Shown: positions 33,322 to 42,147, numbered from the stretch's first letter. The stretch is DNA of 64,000 nucleotides from Epilithonimonas sp042695135 (GCF_042695135.1 NZ_CP170547.1:3410001-3474000), one strand, 5' to 3'. Notes: generated by a model from the sequence alone, not told the origin. Program-made: numbers and translations.

Positions 33322-34218
33322 ATGAATACGATACAATCTATTTCAGCTTTTCACAGGTTACTTTCGCTTCCGGAACCGAAACATCCGATGGTCAGCGTGA
33401 TTGATATGTCGAACTGTACTTTCGTAGAAGATAAGATTTGGACAGGCTTTACAAACAGATTTTACTGCGTTGCACTGAAACGGAACGCAACTGGAAAAAT
33501 GAGATATGGCCAACAACATTACGATTACGATAAAGGTGTATTAAGCTTTACAGCGCCAAATCAGGTTCAATATCTTGACCTTCAGACAATGGATTGTGAC
33601 AACAAAGGATTTCTGGTGGTATTTCACGAAGATTTTCTGTTGAAACATTCTCTGGCGAATACGATTTCTTCTTACGGATTTTTCTCTTACGCCGTGAATG
33701 AAGCTTTGCATCTATCTGAAGATGAGGAAAATGATTTGCTGGAAATTCTGAATAAAATTGATAAAGAATGTCAGCATATCGACCAGCACACGCAGGAAAT
33801 TATCTTGTCACAGATTGAATTGGTGTTAAATTATTCCAAACGTTTTTACGAAAGACAATTCATTACCCGAAAAAGTGGAAGTCATCAGCTTTTGGTAAAA
33901 TTTGAAACGTTTCTGAATGATTATTTTGATAAAGAATCTTCTGAAAAAGGGCTTTTGACCGTTCATCAGATTGCCGAAGCGATGAACCTTTCTCCGAATT
34001 ATTTGAGCGACCTTTTGCGTGTTCATACAGGACAAAATACACAGCAGCATATTCACGAAAAGCTCATCAGCAAAGCAAAAGAGAAACTTTCAACCACGGA
34101 ACTTTCGGTAAGCGAAATTGCTTATGAATTGGGGTTTGAGCATTCGCAGTCTTTCAGTACGCTTTTTAAAAAGAAAACGAAAATGTCGCCTTTAGAATTT
34201 CGGCAGTCTTTTAATTGA
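33322..34218 (+). CDS. AraC family regulator, cassette 4
   Basis: A 298-residue paralogue and the most diverged of the four. The sensor domain has EPKHPMVSVID, RYGQQHYDYDKG and FHEDFLLKHSL. The DNA-binding domain has MNLSPNYLSDLLRVHTG (helix 1 changed), then the conserved VSEIAYELGFEHSQSF and a variant end FKKKTKMSPLEFRQSFN. It is separated from the aldo/keto reductase by 280 bases of dispersed repeats, so it may have its own promoter; none of the TACA-type half-sites was found there. Confidence 0.82.
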   Translation: MNTIQSISAFHRLLSLPEPKHPMVSVIDMSNCTFVEDKIWTGFTNRFYCVALKRNATGKMRYGQQHYDYDKGVLSFTAPNQVQYLDLQTMDCDNKGFLVVFHEDFLLKHSLANTISSYGFFSYAVNEALHLSEDEENDLLEILNKIDKECQHIDQHTQEIILSQIELVLNYSKRFYERQFITRKSGSHQLLVKFETFLNDYFDKESSEKGLLTVHQIAEAMNLSPNYLSDLLRVHTGQNTQQHIHEKLISKAKEKLSTTELSVSEIAYELGFEHSQSFSTLFKKKTKMSPLEFRQSFN

Positions 34219-34225
34219 TATTTTT

Positions 34226-34275
34226 TCTCTCGCATATAATGCAGATTTTAAATTCAATTTGCAAAATCTGCGAAA
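34226..34275 (+). repeat. dispersed repeat, family 3, between convergent araC and hxlR genes
   Basis: CTCTCGCATATAATGCAGAT near the start and AAAATCTGCGA (34263-34273) form partly inverted arms, similar to the clearer copy at 35403-35455. It may act as a terminator for the two converging genes. Confidence 0.4.
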
Positions 34276-34282
34276 TTCTTAT

Positions 34283-34678
34283 TTATTTTCCGAAATCATC
34301 TTTAATAATATTATTTTTATGTGTTCTTCCCCACTCGGAAAGTGCCATAATCACGGGTTTTAGAGTTTTGCTGTAATCTGTGGAAATATACTCCACCACC
34401 ACAGGCGTTTGTTCACTGTGAACAATTCTTTTGACAAAACCATTTAATTCTAAATCCTTCAACTCATTTGAAAGCACTCTCGCGGATATTCCGGTAACGA
34501 TTCTTTGCAGTTCATTGAAGCGAATGCTTCCGTGTTCCTGCAATGCAATAATAATTTTCAGTTTCCATTTTCCGCCCATAACATAAAGCGCATCTTCCAC
34601 GGAAGAAAGATGATTTTGGCAATTTACTTTGGTAATCGGTTCTTCTAATTCAATATTATTTTTCATAAAATTAATCAT
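34283..34678 (-). CDS. HxlR family transcriptional regulator
   Basis: A 131-residue winged-helix regulator: KVNCQNHLSSVEDALYVMGG, KWKLKIIIALQEHGSIRF, FNELQRIVTGISARVLSNELK and VEYISTDYSK. A cysteine in the N-terminal region (Cys20) sits where quinone- or diamide-sensing relatives such as YodB and HypR carry their redox cysteine. It is transcribed divergently from an azoreductase gene across a perfect palindrome, so it probably represses both genes until oxidised or alkylated (inference). A second ATG at 34666 is an alternative start. Confidence 0.85.
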   Translation of the reverse strand: MINFMKNNIELEEPITKVNCQNHLSSVEDALYVMGGKWKLKIIIALQEHGSIRFNELQRIVTGISARVLSNELKDLELNGFVKRIVHSEQTPVVVEYISTDYSKTLKPVIMALSEWGRTHKNNIIKDDFGK

Positions 34679-34686
34679 AAACTAAC

Positions 34687-34727
34687 CAAAAGGTTACTAC
34701 TAACCTTTTGTTCACTACTAACTTTTG
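34687..34727. promoter_or_regulatory. HxlR operator: perfect 10-bp palindrome with an extra half-site
   Basis: CAAAAGGTTA (34687-34696) and TAACCTTTTG (34701-34710) are exact inverted repeats with a 4-base spacer. A further ACTACTAACTTTTG (34714-34727) repeats the right half. Divergent -7 boxes flank it: TACATTTG on the reverse strand (34733-34740) for hxlR and TAATTTTG (34743-34750) for the azoreductase. Confidence 0.7.
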
Positions 34728-34774
34728 ATAAGCAAATGTACATAATTTTGTTGAAGAATTTTAATCATCAAGAA

Positions 34775-35377
34775 ATGAAAAATATACTTCACATTATTTC
34801 CAGCCCGAGAGTTGGAATCTCTGACAGCAGAAAACTTGGAAATGCCGTTATTGAAAAAATTAAAGAAAAATATCCTGATGCCACTGTAAAAGAACGTGAT
34901 CTGGCAAAAAACCAGGTGCCTGTCTTAGAAGCAGTACATATTAATACTTTTTTTTCCCCGGCAGAAAGTCATTCACCCGAACAGCAGGAAATCAACAAAC
35001 ATTCTCTGGGATTGATTTCAGAATTGCAGGATGCAGATATTATTGTTGTAGAATCTCCGATGTACAATTTCTCTGTTCCCACGACTCTTAAAGCTTATTT
35101 TGACTTTACTTCAAGAGCCGGATATACTTTTAAATATGATGAAAATGGACCGAAAGGTTTGTTGAATGACAAGAAATTGTACATCGCTTTCACGTCCGGA
35201 AATATTTATTCAACTGGTCCTTATCAAGTTTTTGATTCGAATGTTCCTTATATCAAGAATGTCTTTGGTTTTTATGGCGTTAAAGATATCAGTGTTTTCC
35301 GTGCAGAAGGTTTGTCGATTCCGGGAATTATGGAAAACTCCTTGGCAAAAGCTATTGAAGGAATTACTATTGACTAA
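34775..35377 (+). CDS. azoR: FMN-dependent NADH:quinone oxidoreductase / azoreductase (AzoR type)
   Basis: A 200-residue flavodoxin-fold enzyme: ILHIISSPRVGISDSRKLG, a VESPMYNFSVPTTLKAYFD FMN and substrate loop, and AGYTFKYDENGPKGLL. AzoR enzymes reduce quinones and azo compounds by two electrons with NADH and protect against thiol-reactive quinones. The start at 34775 follows a TAATTTTG -7 box at 34743-34750; the frame opening at 34736 begins upstream of that box. It is controlled from the same intergenic region as the divergent HxlR regulator. Confidence 0.88.
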   Translation: MKNILHIISSPRVGISDSRKLGNAVIEKIKEKYPDATVKERDLAKNQVPVLEAVHINTFFSPAESHSPEQQEINKHSLGLISELQDADIIVVESPMYNFSVPTTLKAYFDFTSRAGYTFKYDENGPKGLLNDKKLYIAFTSGNIYSTGPYQVFDSNVPYIKNVFGFYGVKDISVFRAEGLSIPGIMENSLAKAIEGITID

Positions 35378-35402
35378 TTTTTAAATTTATGAGAAAATTA
35401 TC

Positions 35403-35455
35403 TCTCGCAGATTTTTCAAATGCAATCATCTGCAAAACCTGTTCAATCTGCGAGA
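35403..35455 (+). repeat. dispersed repeat, family 3, with 11-bp inverted ends
   Basis: TCTCGCAGATT (35403-35413) and AATCTGCGAGA (35445-35455) are exact inverted repeats. Related copies lie at 2227, 33051 and 34226. Confidence 0.55.
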
Positions 35456-35466
35456 AACTTAAAAAC

Positions 35467-35491
35467 AAAAGACTGCGATTTGCAGTCTTTT
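35467..35491. terminator. bidirectional terminator between azoR and pyrC
   Basis: AAAAGACTGC (35467-35476) and GCAGTCTTTT (35482-35491) form a perfect 10-bp stem with a 5-base loop; A- and T-runs flank it. Confidence 0.85.
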
Positions 35492-35495
35492 TAAT

Positions 35496-36836
35496 TTATT
35501 CCTGGAATTCAAAAAGCAAACGCTCCCCGAATTTTCCCTCATTGATTTTTCCGTTTTCGTAAACCAGATTTCCGTTCACGAAAGTATGGGTAACCTTAGA
35601 ATTAAAATTAGTTCCTTCGAGCGGACTCCAGCCACATTTGTAAAGAATGTTTTCTTTTTCAACTGTCCAGTTTTGATTCAAATCAACCAAAACCAAATCA
35701 GCTTTATAACCTTCTTTGATAAAACCCCTCTTCTCAATTCTGAACAAAATTGCAGGATTATGAGCCATTTTTTCAACAATTCTTTCAAGAGAAATTTTTC
35801 CATTTTTAAAATTCTCCAACATCACAACCAAAGAATGCTGAACTAAAGGCGCTCCGGAAGGACATTTCGTATAAACGTTCTGCTTTTCCTCCCAAGTATG
35901 AGGCGCGTGGTCGGTTGCAATGACATCAATTCTGTCATCAAGCAAAGCTTCCCAAAGTCCGTCTTTATCTTTTTGAGTTTTTACGGCCGGATTCCATTTG
36001 ATGAGGTTTCCTTTGGTTTCGTAATCTTCATTGGTAAAAGTCAGGTGATGAACACAAACTTCGGCTGTGATTTTTTTATCTTTTAGTGGAATATCATTTC
36101 TGAAAAGGTCAGTTTCAATCGCAGTTGACAAATGGAAAACATGAAGTCTGGCTCCGGTTTTCTTTGCTAATTCAATTGCTTTTGATGAAGATTTATAACA
36201 AGCTTCCTCACTCCTTATCAAATGATGAAATTTCACAGGAATGTCATCACCATATTCTGCTTTATATTTTTCCGTATTTTCCCGAATTGTTGCTTCATCT
36301 TCGCAATGAACGGCAATTAGCATTTTGGTATTACTGAAAATATTTTCTAAAGTTTCAGGATTGTCAACCAGCATATTTCCTGTGGAAGAACCTAAAAACA
36401 ATTTGATTCCGGGAACATTCCTTGGATTTGTTTTAAGGATTTCTTCAAGATTATCATTTGTTCCGCCCATCATAAAACCATAATTAGCGAATGATTTTTG
36501 AGAAGCTATCTCGTATTTATCAGCCAATAACTCCTGTGTAACCGCATTGGGAACAGTGTTTGGTTGCTCGATAAAACTCGTTGTTCCCCCGGCGATTGCT
36601 GAGCGTGATTCGGTTTCGATATCGCCTTTCCAGGTCAACCCTGGTTCACGGAAATGCACCTGGTCATCAATAATTCCGGGCAAAAGATATTTTCCGGAAG
36701 CGTCAATAATTTGGTCAACATTTTCTTCCGAGATTTTTTTCGAAATCTTGGAAATCAAATCATTTTCGATCAGAATATCACTTTCGAAGATCAGATTTTC
36801 ATTAACTATTTGGGCATTTTTTATTAGAATTTTCAT
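35496..36836 (-). CDS. pyrC: dihydroorotase
   Basis: A 446-residue amidohydrolase with metal-binding DDQVHFREPGLT, the carbamylated lysine segment GIKLFLGSSTG, later metal ligands in HCEDE and HLST, and DHAPHTWEEK. It converts N-carbamoyl-aspartate to dihydroorotate in pyrimidine synthesis. Class I length and motifs fit the Bacteroidetes dihydroorotase rather than allantoinase. It is transcribed alone and ends at the bidirectional terminator shared with azoR. Confidence 0.87.
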   Translation of the reverse strand: MKILIKNAQIVNENLIFESDILIENDLISKISKKISEENVDQIIDASGKYLLPGIIDDQVHFREPGLTWKGDIETESRSAIAGGTTSFIEQPNTVPNAVTQELLADKYEIASQKSFANYGFMMGGTNDNLEEILKTNPRNVPGIKLFLGSSTGNMLVDNPETLENIFSNTKMLIAVHCEDEATIRENTEKYKAEYGDDIPVKFHHLIRSEEACYKSSSKAIELAKKTGARLHVFHLSTAIETDLFRNDIPLKDKKITAEVCVHHLTFTNEDYETKGNLIKWNPAVKTQKDKDGLWEALLDDRIDVIATDHAPHTWEEKQNVYTKCPSGAPLVQHSLVVMLENFKNGKISLERIVEKMAHNPAILFRIEKRGFIKEGYKADLVLVDLNQNWTVEKENILYKCGWSPLEGTNFNSKVTHTFVNGNLVYENGKINEGKFGERLLFEFQE

Positions 36837-36853
36837 TTTTTAATTTTTATTAT

Positions 36854-36930
36854 GCTTCGAGAGCCTCAGCAGGACAATTGTAATACCAATTTGCTAACCG
36901 GCGATTTGTCAGTCTGAGGCTCTCGAAGAC
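36854..36930. repeat. dispersed palindromic repeat, family 2
   Basis: GCTTCGAGAGCCTCAGCAGG (36854 on) and GTCTGAGGCTCTCGAAGAC (36912-36930) are inverted arms that can form a stem of about 20 bp with few mismatches. Related arms lie at 3191 and 58047-58181. Confidence 0.65.
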
Positions 36931-36990
36931 AAATCTTATCTACAAAATTAAGTTTTTGAAAACGATTACTCAAGTTTGTACTTTAAAATT

Positions 36991-37112
36991 AAACGCAAAG
37001 ACGCAATTATATTTATTTTAAAACTTCTATGAAAGTCGCAAAGTTTGAATACTATTTAGATTTTCTGCGACTTAAAGAGATTCGGTTTTAAAAAGTTCTG
37101 CGCCTTTGCGTT
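36991..37112. repeat. nested hairpin repeat, family 4 (AACGCAAAG type)
   Basis: AAACGCAAAGACGCA (36991-37005) faces TGCGCCTTTGCGTT (37099-37112), and inside it AAGTCGC (37033-37039) faces GCGACTT (37067-37073). With the family 2 repeat it accounts for the 320-base gap between pyrC and the GH92 gene. A fragment AACGCAAAGAGCGC also occurs at 2095. Confidence 0.5.
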
Positions 37113-37156
37113 AAAAATGAAAACAATATTATTAAATTGCTTCAAAATTCCAAAGA

Positions 37157-39454
37157 ATGTCTCCGAGAAAATACATTTTAATTCTACCTGTTTTATTTGC
37201 TTCATTTTTCAGTTCCCAGAAATTAGAAAACCTTGTCAAATTCGTGAATCCAATCATCGGAACAGAAAAAATGGGTCATACTTTTCCAGGCGCAATCGTT
37301 CCTTTTGGCGCCATTCAGCTAAGTCCGGAAACAGACTCGCTTTCTTATGAGGTTAATGGAAAATACAATCCTGATGTTTATAAATATTGCGCCGGTTATC
37401 GTTACGAAGACAAAACAATTGTCGGATTTTCGCACACGCATTTTAGTGGAACCGGACATTCAGATTTGGGAGATTTTTTGATAATGCCGACGGTTGGAAA
37501 GTTAAAATTAAATCCAGGAACTGCTCAAAGTCCAGAAAGTGGATTCCGTTCCAGATTTTCTCATCAAAATGAAAAAGCGGAAGCAGGCTACTACAAAATG
37601 AAGCTTGACGATTACAATATTCTGGCTGAAATGACGGCTACAACGAGAGTCGGCGTTCATCAATATACATTTCCGAAATCGGATGATGCACATATTATTC
37701 TTGATTTAATGGCCGGAATTTATAACTATGATGACAAAAATGTCTGGACTTACGTAAGAATTGAAAATGACCACAGAATAACGGGTTACCGACAAACAAA
37801 TGGCTGGGCGAGAACCAGAACGGTTTATTTTGCAATGGAATTTTCGAAACCTTTCAAATCTTACGGTCAGAAAAATTTTGATACCAAACAAGCTTACAGA
37901 GGTTTCTGGCGAAAATGGAATCAGGATGAAAATTTCCCTGAAATAGCAGGTAAGAAAATCAGAATGCATTTTGATTTCGATACACAGGAAAATGAAAAAG
38001 TTCAAATCAAATTTGCGATTTCACCAGTTAGCCAAGCCAATGCTTTAGAAAATTTAACCAAAGAAACGCCGGATTGGAACTTCGAAAAAATAAAATCTCA
38101 GGCTCAGAATAATTGGAATAAAGAACTTAATAAAATCATTGTCAACACACTTTCCGAAGATGACAAAGTGAATTTTTACACGGCGATGTACCACACATTC
38201 ATCAATCCAACCACTTATATGGATTCGAACGGCGAGTACAGAGGACTTGACCAAAATGTACATCTGGCAAAAGGTTTTACGAATTACACAACGTTTTCAC
38301 TTTGGGACACTTACCGCGCGTTGCATCCGTTTTTCAATATCATTCAGCCAAAACGGAACAATGATATGATTCAATCGATGATGGCGCATTATGACCAATT
38401 CAGTTTGAAAATGTTGCCGGTTTGGTCTCATTATGCCAACGAAAACTGGTGTATGAGTGGTTACCATTCGGTTTCTTTGATTGCCGATGCGATTATCAAA
38501 GGAACTTACAACGGAAACGCGGAAGAGGCATTGAAGGCTTGTATTGCGACTTCCAACAAAAGAAATTACGAAGGCATCGGCGAATATATCGACAAAGGTT
38601 ACATCTCTGCGGAGAAAAACGGAACGTCGGTTTCAAATACTGTTGAGTACACTTACGACGATTGGGCAATTGCCCAAATCGCCAAGAAATTAGGCAAAAC
38701 GGACATCTATAATGAGTATCTGAAACGTTCCGAAAACTGGAAAAATGTCTTTGATAAATCCATCGGATTTATGAGACCGAGATTGTCTGACGGAAGTTTC
38801 AAAAAGGAATTTGATTTGATGAGCACGCACGGGCAAGGCTTTATAGAAGGGAATTCGTGGAATTACAGTTTCTTCGTTCCACACAATCCTGAGGAATTAA
38901 TGAAATCGATGGGCGGACAAAAGAAATTCGGGGAAAATCTTGACGAATTATTTTCAATGCATTTGCCTGACGCGTTTTTTGCGGATACGGAAGACATCAC
39001 GCGAGAAGGCATTATCGGCGGTTATGTTCACGGAAATGAACCAGCGCATCACGTTGCTTATCTTTATAATGTGGCTGGACAACCTTGGAAAACGCAGGCT
39101 CAAATCCGTAAAATTTTGACGATGCAATACAAAGCAAAACCTGATGGATTGGGCGGAAATGACGATTGCGGACAAATGAGTGCCTGGTATATTTTCAGCA
39201 GTTTGGGATTCTATCCCGTTTCGCCAGGTTCTGATGAATACTGGATTGGAAGTCCGAGTATCGTGAATGCAAAATTGAATTTGGAGAACGGAAAAACGTT
39301 TGAAATCGAAGCTAAAAATCAATCAGAAAAAAATGTTTACATCGAAAGAATCACGCTGAATGGGAAACCGTTTGAAGGTTACAAATTGAAGCACGAAGAC
39401 ATTATGAAAGGTGGAAAATTGGTTTTTTTTATGAATTATAAGCTGAAGAAATAA
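37157..39454 (+). CDS. glycoside hydrolase family 92 (alpha-1,2-mannosidase type)
   Basis: A 765-residue exported enzyme: signal peptide MSPRKYILILPVLFASFFSS, then VNPIIGTEKMGHTFPGAIVPFG and FSHTHFSGTGHSDLGD, which are hallmarks of GH92. The catalytic (alpha/alpha)6 domain has SLWDTYRALHPFF, GNSWNYSFFVPHN, HGNEPAHHVAYLYN and GNDDCGQMSAWYIFS. GH92 enzymes are Ca2+-dependent exo-mannosidases acting on host or yeast N-glycans. No SusCD pair or other glycosidase is adjacent, so it is not part of a visible polysaccharide locus. Confidence 0.92.
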   Translation: MSPRKYILILPVLFASFFSSQKLENLVKFVNPIIGTEKMGHTFPGAIVPFGAIQLSPETDSLSYEVNGKYNPDVYKYCAGYRYEDKTIVGFSHTHFSGTGHSDLGDFLIMPTVGKLKLNPGTAQSPESGFRSRFSHQNEKAEAGYYKMKLDDYNILAEMTATTRVGVHQYTFPKSDDAHIILDLMAGIYNYDDKNVWTYVRIENDHRITGYRQTNGWARTRTVYFAMEFSKPFKSYGQKNFDTKQAYRGFWRKWNQDENFPEIAGKKIRMHFDFDTQENEKVQIKFAISPVSQANALENLTKETPDWNFEKIKSQAQNNWNKELNKIIVNTLSEDDKVNFYTAMYHTFINPTTYMDSNGEYRGLDQNVHLAKGFTNYTTFSLWDTYRALHPFFNIIQPKRNNDMIQSMMAHYDQFSLKMLPVWSHYANENWCMSGYHSVSLIADAIIKGTYNGNAEEALKACIATSNKRNYEGIGEYIDKGYISAEKNGTSVSNTVEYTYDDWAIAQIAKKLGKTDIYNEYLKRSENWKNVFDKSIGFMRPRLSDGSFKKEFDLMSTHGQGFIEGNSWNYSFFVPHNPEELMKSMGGQKKFGENLDELFSMHLPDAFFADTEDITREGIIGGYVHGNEPAHHVAYLYNVAGQPWKTQAQIRKILTMQYKAKPDGLGGNDDCGQMSAWYIFSSLGFYPVSPGSDEYWIGSPSIVNAKLNLENGKTFEIEAKNQSEKNVYIERITLNGKPFEGYKLKHEDIMKGGKLVFFMNYKLKK

Positions 39455-39499
39455 ATCGGATTCTTATCAGAATAGATTATTTTTGCAAAAATTTTTGAA

Positions 39500-40957
39500 T
39501 TGAAGAAATTACTTGGACAAACTGCGCTTTATGGATTAACAACTGTGATTATCAGACTGTTTCCATTTGTAATTAATCCAATTATTACAAGAACATTTGG
39601 TCCTACAGCCTATTCTCCTTTTGCTGATTTTTATTCTGTAGCAGGTGTTATCGCCGTGCTTTTGACGCACGGAATGGAAACCACTTTTTTCCGATTTGCT
39701 TTGGATGAGAAAGACGATAGAAAACTAATTTCAACTTCGTTTTTCAGTGTTTTAACAGTAACACTAATCTATTTATTTTTCACATTACTTTACAGACAGC
39801 CTTTAGCAATTGCTTTCAAAACGCCGGACCAAGTTGACCTTTTGGCGATTCTTACAGTTACTTTGGCTTTGGACGCTTTTTCTGCGATGCCATTTGTAAT
39901 GTTAAGAAAGAACGAAAGGCCATTAAAATACGCAGGAATTCGAATCACAAACGGAATTATCAATTTCCTTTTGGTCGTATTTTTTATTATTATTTTGCCT
40001 AAATATCCAGAAGGAATTTTCGGATTAAAATACAGTCCGGAGTTTGGAATCGGGTATGTTTTTATTGCTAATTTGGTAGCGAGCTCAGTGACATTTCTGA
40101 TGTTATCGCAAGAATTGCTAATCGCAAGGATAAAGCATTTTTCTTGGGAACTTTGGAAAAAGATGATCAAATATTCCTGGCCGATTACCATTGCAGGTCT
40201 AGCAGGAATCATCAATGAAACATTTGACAGACAATTTCTTAAATTCCTTTTACCGGACGAAATCGGAAGACATGAATTGGGCGTTTACGGTGGTGTTGCA
40301 AAAGTGGTGACTTTTGTAATTCTTTTCAGACAAGCTTATTCATTAGGAATTGAGCCGTTTTTTTTCAGTAACTCTAAGAATAAAAATGCTAAAGAAATGT
40401 ATGTCAAACTGATGGATATTTTTATCACAATTAATTGTCTGATTGTTTTATTCTTATCTGTAAATCTGAATTGGATTGCGAAAGTTTACATTAACAATCC
40501 GGAATATTATGAGGGAATTTCGATTCTACCTATACTATTCTTTGCCAGTTTATTCTTAGGAATCTATCTGAATCTTTCTATCTGGTACAAACTGACGGAT
40601 AAAACGATTATTGGAGCTTACATCTCTGCAATTGGAGTTTTTATAACCATAATCATTAATTTTTATTTTATTCCTAAATACGGATATTGGGCTTCAACTT
40701 GGGCAACTATTGCAAGCTACTTTATGATGATGGTGATATCGTATATTTGGGGACATTACAAATATCCTGTACCTTATAATATTTACAAAAATTCAATAGT
40801 GATTCTCATTACAATGGTCGTATCTTTGACATATTATCAATATTTAAAAGAAAATATTTGGTTGGGAAACCTTATATTTCTAATTTTGGCAACCATTTTA
40901 TTAAAGTCAGAAAATTTGATTCCACAAAAGATTTTAAATAAAATTGTGAAAAAATAA
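39500..40957 (+). CDS. polysaccharide flippase, Wzx/MOP type
   Basis: A 485-residue inner-membrane protein with about 14 helices and no signal peptide. The N-terminus KKLLGQTALYGLTTVIIRLF and the helix pattern match oligosaccharide flippases of the MOP superfamily, which turn lipid-linked glycans across the inner membrane. The start is TTG at 39500; a TATTTTTG -7 box lies at 39477-39484. The next gene, a sugar nucleotidyltransferase, starts 44 bases downstream, which supports a role in envelope glycan export. Confidence 0.82.
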   Translation: MKKLLGQTALYGLTTVIIRLFPFVINPIITRTFGPTAYSPFADFYSVAGVIAVLLTHGMETTFFRFALDEKDDRKLISTSFFSVLTVTLIYLFFTLLYRQPLAIAFKTPDQVDLLAILTVTLALDAFSAMPFVMLRKNERPLKYAGIRITNGIINFLLVVFFIIILPKYPEGIFGLKYSPEFGIGYVFIANLVASSVTFLMLSQELLIARIKHFSWELWKKMIKYSWPITIAGLAGIINETFDRQFLKFLLPDEIGRHELGVYGGVAKVVTFVILFRQAYSLGIEPFFFSNSKNKNAKEMYVKLMDIFITINCLIVLFLSVNLNWIAKVYINNPEYYEGISILPILFFASLFLGIYLNLSIWYKLTDKTIIGAYISAIGVFITIIINFYFIPKYGYWASTWATIASYFMMMVISYIWGHYKYPVPYNIYKNSIVILITMVVSLTYYQYLKENIWLGNLIFLILATILLKSENLIPQKILNKIVKK

Positions 40958-41001
40958 ATCTATTATTTAATTAATAGTCAACAAATTAACAACAAAAACT
41001 T

Positions 41002-42021
41002 ATGAAAATAATTGTCCCAATGGCTGGACGCGGTTCCAGACTTAGGCCACATACATTAACGGTTCCAAAACCGCTTATCCCTATCGGCGGAAAACCAATC
41101 GTACAAAGATTGGTAGAAGACATCGCAAAAGTTGCCAACCAACCGATCGAAGAGATTGCATTCATCATTGGTGATTTCGGTGCAGATGTAGAAGCTTCTT
41201 TAATTAAAGTTGCTGAAGATCTTGGTGCAAAAGGAAGCATCTATGCTCAAACTGAACCTTTGGGAACGGCTCACGCGATCAATTGTGCAAGAGAAAGCAT
41301 GAGCGGACCCGTAATTATTGCTTTCGCCGATACACTTTTCCGTGCAGATTTTCACCTTGATACGAATGCTGACGGTGTGATCTGGGTAAAAAAAGTAGAA
41401 GATCCTTCCGCTTTCGGGGTTGTGAAATTGGATGATTACGGGTTCATCACAGATTTTGTAGAAAAACCTAAAGAATTTGTTTCCGATCTTGCTATTATTG
41501 GAATTTATTATTTCAATTCTGCAGAAAAACTGATGACTGAGATCGACCACATTATGGAAAATAATATTACAGAAGGCGGTGAATATCAGTTGACAACAGC
41601 ATTAGAAAACCTTCGAGCAAAAGGAGCAAAATTCTCTCTTGGGAAAGTGGATGACTGGATGGACTGCGGAAATAAAAACGCAACGGTAGAGACTAACAGC
41701 AAAATTTTGCAGTACGAAAGAGCTGATATGGCTAACTTCCCGGAATCTGCGGAAATTGAAAACTGTATGATCATTCCACCTTGTTTTATTGGTGAAAATG
41801 TGAAAATACTCAATTCTAAAATCGGACCTAATGTTTCTCTTGGGAACAATACAGTTGTTATCAATTCTAATATCGACAACTCATTGATCCAGGAAAATAC
41901 GATTATCGATCACGGGAATCTAAGCAATTCTATGATCGGAAACTCTGCGAAATACTTTGGTGTTGCCAGAGAAATTTCTTTGGGAGATTACTCCGTTTTA
42001 GATTTTCTTTCGAAAGATTAA
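41002..42021 (+). CDS. sugar-phosphate nucleotidyltransferase with left-handed beta-helix tail
   Basis: A 339-residue NTP-transferase: MKIIVPMAGRGSRLRPHTL (nucleotide loop), VPKPLIPIGGKPI, FADTLFRADF, VEKPKEF and DDWMDCGNK in the catalytic domain (1-240). A C-terminal hexapeptide-like region follows (FIGENVKILNSKIGPNVSLG). It probably makes an NDP-sugar such as dTDP-glucose from a sugar 1-phosphate; exact sugar and base cannot be fixed. It follows the flippase gene and ends at a strong terminator. Confidence 0.83.
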   Translation: MKIIVPMAGRGSRLRPHTLTVPKPLIPIGGKPIVQRLVEDIAKVANQPIEEIAFIIGDFGADVEASLIKVAEDLGAKGSIYAQTEPLGTAHAINCARESMSGPVIIAFADTLFRADFHLDTNADGVIWVKKVEDPSAFGVVKLDDYGFITDFVEKPKEFVSDLAIIGIYYFNSAEKLMTEIDHIMENNITEGGEYQLTTALENLRAKGAKFSLGKVDDWMDCGNKNATVETNSKILQYERADMANFPESAEIENCMIIPPCFIGENVKILNSKIGPNVSLGNNTVVINSNIDNSLIQENTIIDHGNLSNSMIGNSAKYFGVAREISLGDYSVLDFLSKD

Positions 42022-42040
42022 TTTAATTACAATAAAATAT

Positions 42041-42080
42041 AAACTTTGTCAAGGTCCTGGACTTTGACAAAGTTTTTTTT
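42041..42080 (+). terminator. intrinsic terminator of the nucleotidyltransferase gene
   Basis: AAACTTTGTCAA (42041-42052) and TTGACAAAGTTT are perfect inverted repeats around a short loop, followed by eight T. Confidence 0.9.
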
Positions 42081-42147
42081 AGCTGCTTATGTGGAAATAT
42101 AAGTTTATTTTTGGCGTTAATATTGTAAGTTTCATCATAAAAAAATT

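Noticed and set aside
42110..42126. Sigma-54-like TGGCGTTAATATTGTA in front of the DUF4292 gene
   Set aside because: It overlaps a better TATTTTTG -7 box of the housekeeping type and lacks the GC of the -12 element; chance match is likely.
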